A program made the translations under genes and the position numbers. A stretch of DNA of 64,000 nt. It comes from Paludibacteraceae bacterium. GTDB lineage: Bacteria; Bacteroidota; Bacteroidia; Bacteroidales; Paludibacteraceae. The notes beneath the pieces were generated by a model, which saw only the letters and a program-made list of their open reading frames with translations, had not been told where the DNA came from and made no database searches. Positions 44,043-52,155 of this stretch are shown piece after piece. The stretch's first letter is position 1; each line of letters starts with the position of its first letter. Location: assembly GCA_016285885.1 (NCBI GenBank), contig JAEERP010000001.1, positions 310,001-374,000 of the forward strand, read 5' to 3'.

Positions 44043-44149
44043 CACTGTGTTTTTCATGGTATTAGATTTAAGGTTTTAAGAGATGGGATGTCGGGATGAC
44101 ATCCTTCTTTGTTTTTATGGGGTATCAAACTTATTTTTAGTTGATTAGC

Positions 44150-45463
44150 ATGATAGACGAATCAATATTCAAGGATAAAAAGGTGGCTTTCCACACGCTT
44201 GGCTGCAAATTGAATTTTGCGGAGACGACCACGATCGGCAAGATGTTGCTTGAGCATGGTTTCCGTAAGGCTGGCAGGGATGAGGTGGCGGATGTGTGCG
44301 TCATCAACACCTGTTCCGTGACCGAGGTGGCGGACCGCAAGGATCGTCAGGCGATCAAGCAGATGATCACGAAGCATCCGGGGGCCTACATCATCGTGAC
44401 GGGCTGTTACGCGCAGTTGCAGCCCGAGGCGGTCGCCAAGATCGAAGGGGTGGACCTTGTGCTTGGTGCGCAGGATAAGTTTGATATTATCCGCCATCTC
44501 GATAGTTTGGGAAAGATGGCTAACCCTCAGGTTTTCCATACGAAACGGAGCGAAATCACCACCTTCTCTCCCTCCTGCACGAGGGGAGACCGCACCCGCT
44601 ATTGGCTGAAGGTGCAGGACGGCTGCGATAATTTCTGCTCCTATTGCACGGTGCCTATCGCCCGTGGCAAGAGCCGTAACGGAAGCATTGCGGAGACGGT
44701 CGCACAAGCGGAGGCGGCGGCCCGTGAGGGGGCCAAGGAGATTGTGATCTCTGGCGTCAATATAGGTGACTTCGGCAAGACGACGGGCGAGACATTCCTC
44801 GACCTGATCCGTGCCTTGGACGGTGTGGAGGGCATCGAGCGTTACCGCATCTCCTCCATCGAGCCGGACCTCCTGACGGACGAGATCATCGAGTTCACGG
44901 CCCGCTCCAAACGTTTCCTGCCTCATTTCCATATTCCTTTGCAGTCTGGATGCGACGAGGTGTTGCACCTCATGAAGCGCCACTACGAGCGTAGCCTCTT
45001 CGCGGAGAAGATCCGGAAGGTGAAGGCCTTGATGCCGGACGCATTCATCGGGGTGGACGTGATCGTCGGAACCAACGGCGAGACGGAGGATTATTTCAAC
45101 GCTTCATACGAATTCCTGCAATCGTTGGATGTCACCCAACTGCACGTTTTCTCCTACTCGGAACGCCCGAACACGCAGGCGCTGAAGATCGAGGGTAGGG
45201 TACGCCCCGAAGAGAAGAAGCGCCGCAGCGAACTGCTCCATGCGCTCTCTGAGGAGAAACGTCTCGCCTTCTATCGCTCGCAGGTGGGCAAGACCGCCCA
45301 TGTCTTGTGGGAGGAGAAACGCACGGCTGGCTTGATGCATGGCTTCTCGGAAAACTATCTGGTGGTGGAACGCCCTTACGATAAGGCTTTGGTGAATTGC
45401 GTGACGGAAGTGGTGCTGGGGGAGTTGAATGTGGACGGGTCAGCGATGACAATTAAGAATTAA
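44150..45463 (+). CDS. mtaB: tRNA (t6A37) methylthiotransferase
   Basis: A 437-aa radical-SAM enzyme that converts t6A at position 37 of tRNAs to ms2t6A. The N-terminal cluster-binding domain has FHTLGCKLNFAETT, VINTCSVTEVADRK and VTGCYAQ. The radical-SAM motif is DGCDNFCSYCTVP (CX3CX2C). A TRAM domain closes the protein. I prefer the ATG at 44150 to a TTG three codons earlier. The last codons and the stop (MTIKN-stop) lie inside a TTAAGAA repeat array, so the repeat supplies the end of the protein. Confidence 0.93.
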   Translation: MIDESIFKDKKVAFHTLGCKLNFAETTTIGKMLLEHGFRKAGRDEVADVCVINTCSVTEVADRKDRQAIKQMITKHPGAYIIVTGCYAQLQPEAVAKIEGVDLVLGAQDKFDIIRHLDSLGKMANPQVFHTKRSEITTFSPSCTRGDRTRYWLKVQDGCDNFCSYCTVPIARGKSRNGSIAETVAQAEAAAREGAKEIVISGVNIGDFGKTTGETFLDLIRALDGVEGIERYRISSIEPDLLTDEIIEFTARSKRFLPHFHIPLQSGCDEVLHLMKRHYERSLFAEKIRKVKALMPDAFIGVDVIVGTNGETEDYFNASYEFLQSLDVTQLHVFSYSERPNTQALKIEGRVRPEEKKRRSELLHALSEEKRLAFYRSQVGKTAHVLWEEKRTAGLMHGFSENYLVVERPYDKALVNCVTEVVLGELNVDGSAMTIKN

Positions 45464-45480
45464 GAGTTAAGAATTAAGAA
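45453..45480 (+). repeat. Four 7-bp repeats, TTAAGAR type, spanning the mtaB stop
   Basis: TTAAGAA, TTAAGAG, TTAAGAA, TTAAGAA, without gaps, then TTTTAAG. It is the same family as 33058-33092. Confidence 0.9.
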
Positions 45481-45494
45481 TTTTAAGGTCTAAA

Positions 45495-46139
45495 ATGAAG
45501 AGTGTCAGCAAATACCTTGCATGCCTCAGCATGGCTTTGTCCATCTTCGCTTGTACGCCGGGCACGAAGGAGTCTGGGCAAACGCAGGGGGAGGGGCAAG
45601 ACAGCTTGACGGTATCGACGGAGCTGAAGGGCCGTCGTGCGGGCAAGGTGGTCAAGGTATGTGACGGAGACACCTACGAGATTCTTCTGGAGGGCGAGCA
45701 ACAGCCGAGGCGGGTTCGCATGTATGCCATCGATGCTCCGGAGTCCGGGCAGGATTTCAGCCGGAAGTGCAGGCACTATTTAGACTCCCTGATATGGAAG
45801 AAGCAGGTCACTGTTGACATTCTGGACATTGATTCGTACGATCGTCTCCTGGTGTTCACCTATCTGCCGGACGGACGGGAGGTGAGCCATGAGATGGTGC
45901 GTGCTGGCTATGCGTGGCACTATACCCATTATGACAATGATCCGACGATGGATTCCCTGCAACTCTCCGCCCGTAACGCCGGGTTGGGGCTTTGGGAGGA
46001 CAAGTGCCCCGTTGAACCATGGATTGAAAAGGCTATGCGCAAGAAGGGGTATAAATCGTTGGAAATAAAAAAGATGAAGATGGATGGCGAGATTGATGAC
46101 TTGAGAATGGTCCGCCGCATCCCGAAAAGATCCGAGTGA
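45495..46139 (+). CDS. Staphylococcal-nuclease-like (thermonuclease) lipoprotein
   Basis: A 214-aa protein with a lipobox (ALSIFAC, Cys20) and a polar linker, then an SNase domain of about residues 45-185: GKVVKVCDGDTYEI, RVRMYAIDAPES (Arg and Glu of the active site), YDRLLVFTYLPDG (second Arg) and MVRAGYAWHY. It probably cuts DNA or RNA at the cell surface for nutrition or biofilm control. It starts 31 bp after the mtaB stop, just past the repeat array. Confidence 0.88.
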   Translation: MKSVSKYLACLSMALSIFACTPGTKESGQTQGEGQDSLTVSTELKGRRAGKVVKVCDGDTYEILLEGEQQPRRVRMYAIDAPESGQDFSRKCRHYLDSLIWKKQVTVDILDIDSYDRLLVFTYLPDGREVSHEMVRAGYAWHYTHYDNDPTMDSLQLSARNAGLGLWEDKCPVEPWIEKAMRKKGYKSLEIKKMKMDGEIDDLRMVRRIPKRSE

Positions 46140-46160
46140 ATGGATTTTTTTATTAATTGA

Positions 46161-46200
46161 CCTAACTAAATATTAATCAAATATTTAACTTTTCGTTAGG
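46161..46200. other. Nested hairpin in the gap before glmS
   Basis: An inner perfect stem TAAATATT-AATCA-AATATTTA (46167-46187) sits inside an outer CCTAAC/GTTAGG pair (46161-46166 with 46195-46200). No T-run follows. The 301-bp gap 46140-46440 also has a possible glmS promoter (TTG 46254-46256, 20 bp, TTATTTTG 46277-46284). I see no glmS ribozyme. Confidence 0.4.
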
Positions 46201-46440
46201 AGGTGCCCTGTGAAAAAAATTCTGTTTCTGTGTTAACTTTTTTCCGATTTTTATTGCAAAATGCTTTCAAAATGATTTATTTTGCGAAGATTTTGGTGTT
46301 TATTGTCAGATAAACGATGATTGGAGAGTCTTTTGGGTCAATCCATCGGCTGCCTTCAGATTGAGACTGCTGGTGGGTTTTCTTAGTTTATGGTGGACAC
46401 TGTTTGTTGAATTAATAATTAGAATTAAATAGCATCGATT

Positions 46441-48324
46441 ATGTGTGGAATTGTAGGATATATTGGAACAAGGGATGCCTATCCGATCTTGATGGACGGT
46501 TTGCATAGGCTGGAATATAGAGGATACGATAGTGCTGGATGCGCATTGATCAACGAAGATTCCAAGGGCAAGCCTAAAGGATTGGCTATCTACAAGGCCA
46601 AAGGTAAAGTGTCTGATTTGGAGGCGATTGCGGATAAGCAGAACGTTTCCGGCACATTGGGTATCGCCCACACCCGTTGGGCGACGCATGGTGTGCCGAG
46701 CGAAGTGAACGCCCATCCACACGTATCCCAGAGCGGTAACCTGACGTTGGTGCACAATGGTATCATCGAGAACTACGTGGCGCTCCGCACGCAGTTGGAG
46801 GCGAAGGGTTTCGTCTTCAAGAGCCAGACGGACACGGAGGTGCTCGTGCAACTGATCGAGTACACGATGAACGTGAGCAACGAGGACCTGGCCACGAGCG
46901 TGCGCAAGGCGTTGTCTAAGGTGATCGGTGCATACGCGATATGCGTCATCGACCGTCGTCACCCTGAACAATTGGTGGCTGCCCGCAAGAGTAGCCCGAT
47001 GGTGGTGGGCGTCGTGCCAGACAATAGCGAGTTCTTCATCGCCAGCGACGCGAGTCCGATCGCTTTGTACACCAAGCAGATGGTCTACCTCAACGACGAG
47101 GAGATGGTGGTCTGCGAGAGAGGCAAGGAGTTGATCGTGAGGAAGCTGACTGGCGAGCAGGCCGATATGGAGGTGAAGGAAGTGGACCTCGATTTGTCCA
47201 TGTTGGACAAGGGTGGTTTCCCTCATTTCATGTTGAAGGAGATTTTCGACCAACCTGCGGTCCTGCGTGATTGCATGTGTGGCCGTGTCATCAATAACCC
47301 ATATAGCGAGGATGGCCATTTGTCGGTTGTCCTGAGCGCTGTGACGGAGCATCGTCGTGAGCTGCTCCGCGCGCGTCGTATCATCATCGTGAGCTGTGGT
47401 ACCTCATGGCATGCGGGCTTGATCGGCAAGCAGTTGATCGAGCATTTCTGCCGCATCCCTGTCGAGGTGGCCTACGCCAGCGAGTTCAGGTACAGCGAGC
47501 CGGTCATCGAGCATGACGACGTGGTTTTGGCCATCAGCCAGAGTGGTGAGACGGCGGACACGTTGGCGGCCATCGAGTTGGCCCGTTCGCAGGGCGCTTT
47601 GGTCTTCGGTGTGGTGAATGCGGTAGGCAGCAGCATCGCCCGCAACACCGACACGGGCGTCTACATCCACGTCGGACCGGAGATCGGTGTGGCCAGTACG
47701 AAGGCCTTCACGGGACAGGTGACTGTCTTGACGATGATCGCCTTGGCGTTGGGCATGGCGAAGGGAACCGTTTCCCAGCAGGAGTACGAAGAGACCCTGG
47801 AGGAGCTGGTTCGCATCCCTGACAAGATGGAGAAGATCCTGAAGCAGAGCGATAAGATCGAGCGCATGGCCTCCCGATTCACCTTCGCCCGCAACTTCCT
47901 CTACTTAGGTCGTGGATACAATTATCCTGTGGCATTGGAGGGTGCGCTGAAGTTGAAGGAGATCTCCTACATCCATGCGGAGGGATATCCTGCGGCGGAG
48001 ATGAAGCACGGACCGATCGCCTTGGTGGACAGTGAGATGCCGGTGGTTTTCATCGCCACGCACCATCAGCTATACTCGAAGATCATCAGCAACATGCAGG
48101 AGGTGATTTCCCGCAAGGGCCACATCATCGCCGTGGTGACGGAGGGAGACGACCATGTGAGCAAGATGGTGGACGATGTGGTGGAAGTGCCATCCACATT
48201 GGCTTGCTTGGCACCGTTGCTCAGCGTGATACCTTTGCAGATGATCAGCTATTACGTGGCTGTGGCGAAAGGCTTGGACGTCGACCAGCCAAGGAACCTT
48301 GCGAAGTCCGTGACGGTAGAGTAG
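46441..48324 (+). CDS. glmS: Glutamine:fructose-6-phosphate aminotransferase
   Basis: A 627-aa enzyme that makes glucosamine 6-phosphate, the first step towards peptidoglycan and lipopolysaccharide amino sugars. The N-terminal glutaminase starts MCGIVGYIG, with Cys2 as nucleophile, and has HTRWATHG. Two SIS domains follow (VSCGTSWHAGLIGKQ, ISQSGETADTLAAIE, VGPEIGVASTKAFT, EGYPAAEMKHGPIALVD), and it ends AKSVTVE. The length is slightly above E. coli. It is monocistronic and is the last core gene before the A+T-rich defence-like island. Confidence 0.97.
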   Translation: MCGIVGYIGTRDAYPILMDGLHRLEYRGYDSAGCALINEDSKGKPKGLAIYKAKGKVSDLEAIADKQNVSGTLGIAHTRWATHGVPSEVNAHPHVSQSGNLTLVHNGIIENYVALRTQLEAKGFVFKSQTDTEVLVQLIEYTMNVSNEDLATSVRKALSKVIGAYAICVIDRRHPEQLVAARKSSPMVVGVVPDNSEFFIASDASPIALYTKQMVYLNDEEMVVCERGKELIVRKLTGEQADMEVKEVDLDLSMLDKGGFPHFMLKEIFDQPAVLRDCMCGRVINNPYSEDGHLSVVLSAVTEHRRELLRARRIIIVSCGTSWHAGLIGKQLIEHFCRIPVEVAYASEFRYSEPVIEHDDVVLAISQSGETADTLAAIELARSQGALVFGVVNAVGSSIARNTDTGVYIHVGPEIGVASTKAFTGQVTVLTMIALALGMAKGTVSQQEYEETLEELVRIPDKMEKILKQSDKIERMASRFTFARNFLYLGRGYNYPVALEGALKLKEISYIHAEGYPAAEMKHGPIALVDSEMPVVFIATHHQLYSKIISNMQEVISRKGHIIAVVTEGDDHVSKMVDDVVEVPSTLACLAPLLSVIPLQMISYYVAVAKGLDVDQPRNLAKSVTVE

Positions 48325-48507
48325 GAGAGAGATTCTTAGAAAAATTGTTATATAGATAGATTGGTTGTTTATTGATGAACGTCATCGTGGGGCTTGTCCT
48401 TGCGGTGGCGTTTGTTTTTTGGGGGGGATTCTTTCTGTCTATAAATCTTTTTCACTTCGCATTTGAATGTACGGAGGTGATCTCTCTCTTTATTAAAGAA
48501 AAAAAGG

Positions 48508-48515
48508 TATATTTG
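48508..48515 (+). promoter_or_regulatory. -7 element before the defence-like island
   Basis: TATATTTG matches TAnnTTTG and lies upstream of the two gene remnants and the helicase gene. It may be the inherited promoter of the lost HNH-like gene and could now drive the island. The remainder of 48325-48507 shows only A+T-rich and G-run sequence. Confidence 0.4.
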
Positions 48516-48549
48516 GGGATGTAAAACGCAATTCAATTAACAAACAGAT

Positions 48550-48639
48550 ATGTTGTTACCACAGAACCCACACCTCCCCATCTCCGCCCTTGCCGGAATC
48601 TTCAATAACACCACAGCCACGCTGATGGTTTCAATGTAG
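48550..48639 (+). pseudogene. N-terminal fragment resembling Bacteroidota HNH-endonuclease proteins
   Basis: Starting at ATG 48550 the frame reads MLLPQNPHLPISALAGIFNN and then TTAT before losing similarity and stopping at 48639. The LPISxLAxIFNNTTAT pattern is one I associate with the start of a family of Bacteroidota HNH-nuclease proteins; the normal continuation is missing. The join with the HIT fragment is at about 48612-48625, where the second frame opens. The family call is from memory and moderate. Confidence 0.45.
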
Positions 48640-48773
48640 GTATCAACGTTAACGAAGCTGCGGGACAAAGTGTTTTTCACGTCCATATTCATCTGATTCC
48701 ACACTACAAAGGCGATGTGGAGAACCCTAAGGGAGGAGTGAGAGGGGTGATACCGGGGAAACAGAAGTATTAA
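48618..48773 (+). pseudogene. C-terminal fragment of a HIT-family protein
   Basis: In the frame ending at TAA 48771-48773 the translation contains GFNVGINVNEAAGQ, FHVHIHLIPHYKGD and NPKGGVRGVIPGKQKY. This is the catalytic HIT motif (HxHxHxx) and the usual C-terminus of a histidine-triad hydrolase. The N-terminal half is missing and a stop lies just upstream in this frame, so it is a remnant of 51 codons. It overlaps the HNH-like fragment in another frame, as expected from a deletion that joined two genes. Confidence 0.75.
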
Positions 48774-48786
48774 AAATAAATTATTT

Positions 48787-51700
48787 ATGAGGCGGCTATT
48801 AAATAAATATTGTTTAGAAAATAAAGAAAACTCAGGCTTGCTACTGTTGGATATGCCGACAGGGACAGGCAAGACATATAATGTCATTCAGTTTATCAAG
48901 GATTACTTAAAGGAGAACAAAGAAAAAAAGATATTCTTTGTTACAACCTTAAAAAAAAATTTGGATGATCCTTACAAAGATTTGATGGATGCCTTGGAAG
49001 ATGATAAAAGTCTTCAAGATGCTGTATTTAGAGTTCTGTCTAATAGGGAGCATGCCATTAATCAATTTGCTAACGTAAAGAACAATATAAAACAAAGCGA
49101 AATTAAAAACTCTAATGAGTATAAAAGTTTTAACGCTCTTAATTCTGTGGGTGTTGGAGCTGATGCCTATGGCGATGTGGAATTAAAATTCAGGAAACTG
49201 ATTGGTAATGTTTTGTCGCGGCATTTTAGGACAAAGAAGGACAAACTAAACGCCATAAAAAATGACAAAGATTGGCAATGGATTGGAGAATTGTATCCTG
49301 TTGTTTTTTCGCACGAAAAAAGAGTTTTTTTCGTCACGGTAAAAAAACTTATCAATCAATTTGACACAATAGTAGAAAAAAGTGTAAGGCTTTACGAAAA
49401 CCCTATTTTCAAAAATTCTATTGTCTTTATCGACGAATTTGATGCGACCAAAAAAGACATTCAAGATGTAATTGTTCAAGAAGGATTGGACAAAGGAATT
49501 GATTTTGTAAAACTGTTCAGGGATATAAAGATTTGCCTTGACAATCACGATACTATTCCATCCAACATATTCGACAATGTTGAGAACAAACCAAGCCATA
49601 AAAAAGCATTAGAAAAAAACATCAAAATTTTTGATGATATCGAAAAAGAAAACCACTTGCTATTAAATTACAAGTCAGAAAGTTTTGAAGAAAAAAGATA
49701 CATACTATTTTCGGATTTAACTAATACCTGCTATGCAACGGAACAGGAGGATGTTACTGCCAAATATCATCGAGGAAGAAACCTCAATCAACTACAACTT
49801 GTTTCTAAAGATAACAAAGACAGATCTTTGTACAACGCATTAGATAAAATAAGAGGAGCCATATCGCATTTCACTAGATTTGTATCAATTTTATCATATA
49901 GCTATTACCAAAATAGAAATAAAGCGAACAGACAACAAGAAGGCAAATCATTCGGTGAATTTACTGAGTTTCACGCCTTAGATACAGTTTTGGACTCTCT
50001 ACACTTGCAAGACGAGACTTTCAGAATCATAAGAAATATGGCTCTAAAAAATAAATTCAGAGCGTATAAGAAAAAGAAAACCGAAGAGTTGAAAGATGAT
50101 TTATACTTTTATGCAAGCGGTTTCAGTCATTATGATTTTATGGACGATTATTCTCACGACACAAAGACAATAATACGCAAATTTGTCTTTGAAGAAACCC
50201 CAGAAAGCATAATGTATGATATTTGTACAACGTCAAAGGTGATTGGAATATCTGCAACTGCTACATTTCCAACCGTTTTGGGTAATTACGACATTGATTA
50301 TCTTGAATGGAAACTAGGCGACAGATTTGTAAAACCAACAGATCAAGACCGACAAAGATTTAAAAAGACCTTTGAAGAACAAACCAAAGGTTATGACAAA
50401 GTTACAACTGTTGTAGAATTAACTGACACCAATACGCAGGGACGTCCAAATTGGTGTAAAATCTTTAATGATCCGGAATTGGCAGAATATGCCCAAGGAC
50501 AAACTTTTGTTGAAGGTGGTGAATACAACGAAAACAGATATTTTAAGGCTGCATTGGCTTTCAAACAATTTTTAGACAACGATTTGCAATCGTATCTTGC
50601 TCTTTTCTCCAAGGGGGCAAGTCCAAACGATTATAATTTCGATTCTTTAAAATTGGAGAAAATCTTTAATTATCTTGCACAAGAAAAAGGTATTAATTAC
50701 AATAACAAAATGTTCGTCAGATTGGATTCCAATAATTTTGATGGACAAAAATCGCAATTAGTTGAAGACCTTGGAGAGGGAGAACGTCGTTTTATTCTTT
50801 CAACATACGCAACATTAGGTGCAGGTCAAAATTTGCAGTATAAGATACCTTCAAATCGCCGAAATGATGTTGTTCAAATTAATGAATTGCGAGAGACTGA
50901 CGATATGGATATTGAAGGAATTTATCTCGACAAACCAACAGGCATTATTAATAAATGTGGTGGTGATGAGGAAAATACAATAAATAGGGTTTTCCAAATG
51001 GAATATCTTCACCAAGTGAAAAATATTTCTTGGGAAACTAAAATGACAGAAATTACCAATTCATATCGAAACATTGGCAATAGTAATCCTAAAACAACTT
51101 ATAATAATTTCAAATACAACGAATTGCCCGATTTTAGAGTTTGTGCAACTAAAATGATAGTTCAGGCGATGGGCAGGAAATGTCGGACAAACTATCGAAC
51201 AAAAAAAATATATATATTGGTAGATTCTGAACTTGGCGAAGTGTTGGATGCGAAGACATTATTACACGAGAATAGAATGTTCAATCGAGAAATGGATGAA
51301 TTGGCTAAAAAATTCACACTTGTTAATCAACAAGAAATAGAACCTAATAGGGTTTTAGAAATTGCTAAAGAAGATGCTATTTGTTCAAACAAGCGAATAC
51401 AAAATTTGCTGACACGTAGTTTCAATCACTCTTGGAATGACACGGACATTCAATTGTGGCAAAATATGCGTGAATATGTGTTGAAATATCCGACACTTTC
51501 CGAGGAAGAATGGCAAAAAAGTCCTTTTAAAAATCATTATATAACCTTTGGCAAACCTGTATGTCAATATTATTATTCACAAACAGATGATTTTAATTTA
51601 ATTGAAACGATTTCGGAAGAATATTTCAACCATGCAAATTGTGTATCAACACAGGAGGTAAACCTTTCAACTATTTTATCTAAATTTAATAAATTAAGCG

Positions 51701-52155
51701 AATTATTTGACAAACAAGGTTATGCCAAAGATTTTGCACCGAACTATTATATTATGTCTCCGCCATTATACCAAAACATATACAAGGGTGCGCTTGGCGA
51801 AGCGATAGGCAAAGAAATATTTAATCATTTCGGTATTCCTTTGGAAGAATTAGACAACGATGAGTACGAAATGTTTGATTTCAAAGTAAAAGACCGACCA
51901 ATTTATGTTGATTTTAAATATTGGAAAGAGTCTGCACGGTTCACTGCGAAGGATTATTATGAAAAAGTAAAAACAAAAGTTGAGAAATGCGATGATGTAC
52001 AAACTGTTATCATTGCAAACGTGAGGGATGCTGATAATGATCATATCAGTACAACTCCCTGTGGAACTTTCAACATTATTGAATTATCGCTTATTTGCAA
52101 ATCGCAGTTGTCGGTAGAGGCTGCAAAAAAAATAGGAGAACTTAGAAATGAATAG
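48787..52155 (+). CDS. SF2 helicase fused to a PD-(D/E)XK-like nuclease (DdmD-like defence protein)
   Basis: A 1122-aa protein. The helicase core has Walker A MPTGTGKT (residues 23-30), the Walker B FIDEFD (Asp216-Glu217), motif III ISATATFP (about 488-495), a segment FILSTYATLGAGQNLQ and motif VI VQAMGRKCR (about 792-799). The C-terminal ~130 residues look like a restriction-type nuclease: GALGEAIGKEIF (Glu1005), EMFDFKV (Asp1031) and YVDFKYW (Asp1042-Phe-Lys1044). Helicase plus C-terminal nuclease, followed by an Argonaute-like gene, is the DdmD layout. The gene is far more A+T-rich than glmS before it, a sign of transfer. Walker A lies very near the N-terminus, so the start may be slightly truncated. 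The gene below overlaps it by 8 bp. Confidence 0.7.
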   Translation: MRRLLNKYCLENKENSGLLLLDMPTGTGKTYNVIQFIKDYLKENKEKKIFFVTTLKKNLDDPYKDLMDALEDDKSLQDAVFRVLSNREHAINQFANVKNNIKQSEIKNSNEYKSFNALNSVGVGADAYGDVELKFRKLIGNVLSRHFRTKKDKLNAIKNDKDWQWIGELYPVVFSHEKRVFFVTVKKLINQFDTIVEKSVRLYENPIFKNSIVFIDEFDATKKDIQDVIVQEGLDKGIDFVKLFRDIKICLDNHDTIPSNIFDNVENKPSHKKALEKNIKIFDDIEKENHLLLNYKSESFEEKRYILFSDLTNTCYATEQEDVTAKYHRGRNLNQLQLVSKDNKDRSLYNALDKIRGAISHFTRFVSILSYSYYQNRNKANRQQEGKSFGEFTEFHALDTVLDSLHLQDETFRIIRNMALKNKFRAYKKKKTEELKDDLYFYASGFSHYDFMDDYSHDTKTIIRKFVFEETPESIMYDICTTSKVIGISATATFPTVLGNYDIDYLEWKLGDRFVKPTDQDRQRFKKTFEEQTKGYDKVTTVVELTDTNTQGRPNWCKIFNDPELAEYAQGQTFVEGGEYNENRYFKAALAFKQFLDNDLQSYLALFSKGASPNDYNFDSLKLEKIFNYLAQEKGINYNNKMFVRLDSNNFDGQKSQLVEDLGEGERRFILSTYATLGAGQNLQYKIPSNRRNDVVQINELRETDDMDIEGIYLDKPTGIINKCGGDEENTINRVFQMEYLHQVKNISWETKMTEITNSYRNIGNSNPKTTYNNFKYNELPDFRVCATKMIVQAMGRKCRTNYRTKKIYILVDSELGEVLDAKTLLHENRMFNREMDELAKKFTLVNQQEIEPNRVLEIAKEDAICSNKRIQNLLTRSFNHSWNDTDIQLWQNMREYVLKYPTLSEEEWQKSPFKNHYITFGKPVCQYYYSQTDDFNLIETISEEYFNHANCVSTQEVNLSTILSKFNKLSELFDKQGYAKDFAPNYYIMSPPLYQNIYKGALGEAIGKEIFNHFGIPLEELDNDEYEMFDFKVKDRPIYVDFKYWKESARFTAKDYYEKVKTKVEKCDDVQTVIIANVRDADNDHISTTPCGTFNIIELSLICKSQLSVEAAKKIGELRNE

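Noticed and set aside
46140..46440. glmS ribozyme
   Set aside because: None of the ribozyme core could be recognised, and the gap has simple A+T-rich hairpins only.
48537..48887. A 116-codon minus-strand frame over the HNH/HIT remnants and the helicase start
   Set aside because: The plus strand explains the sequence (HIT motif, Walker A gene start); the minus frame shows no recognised feature.
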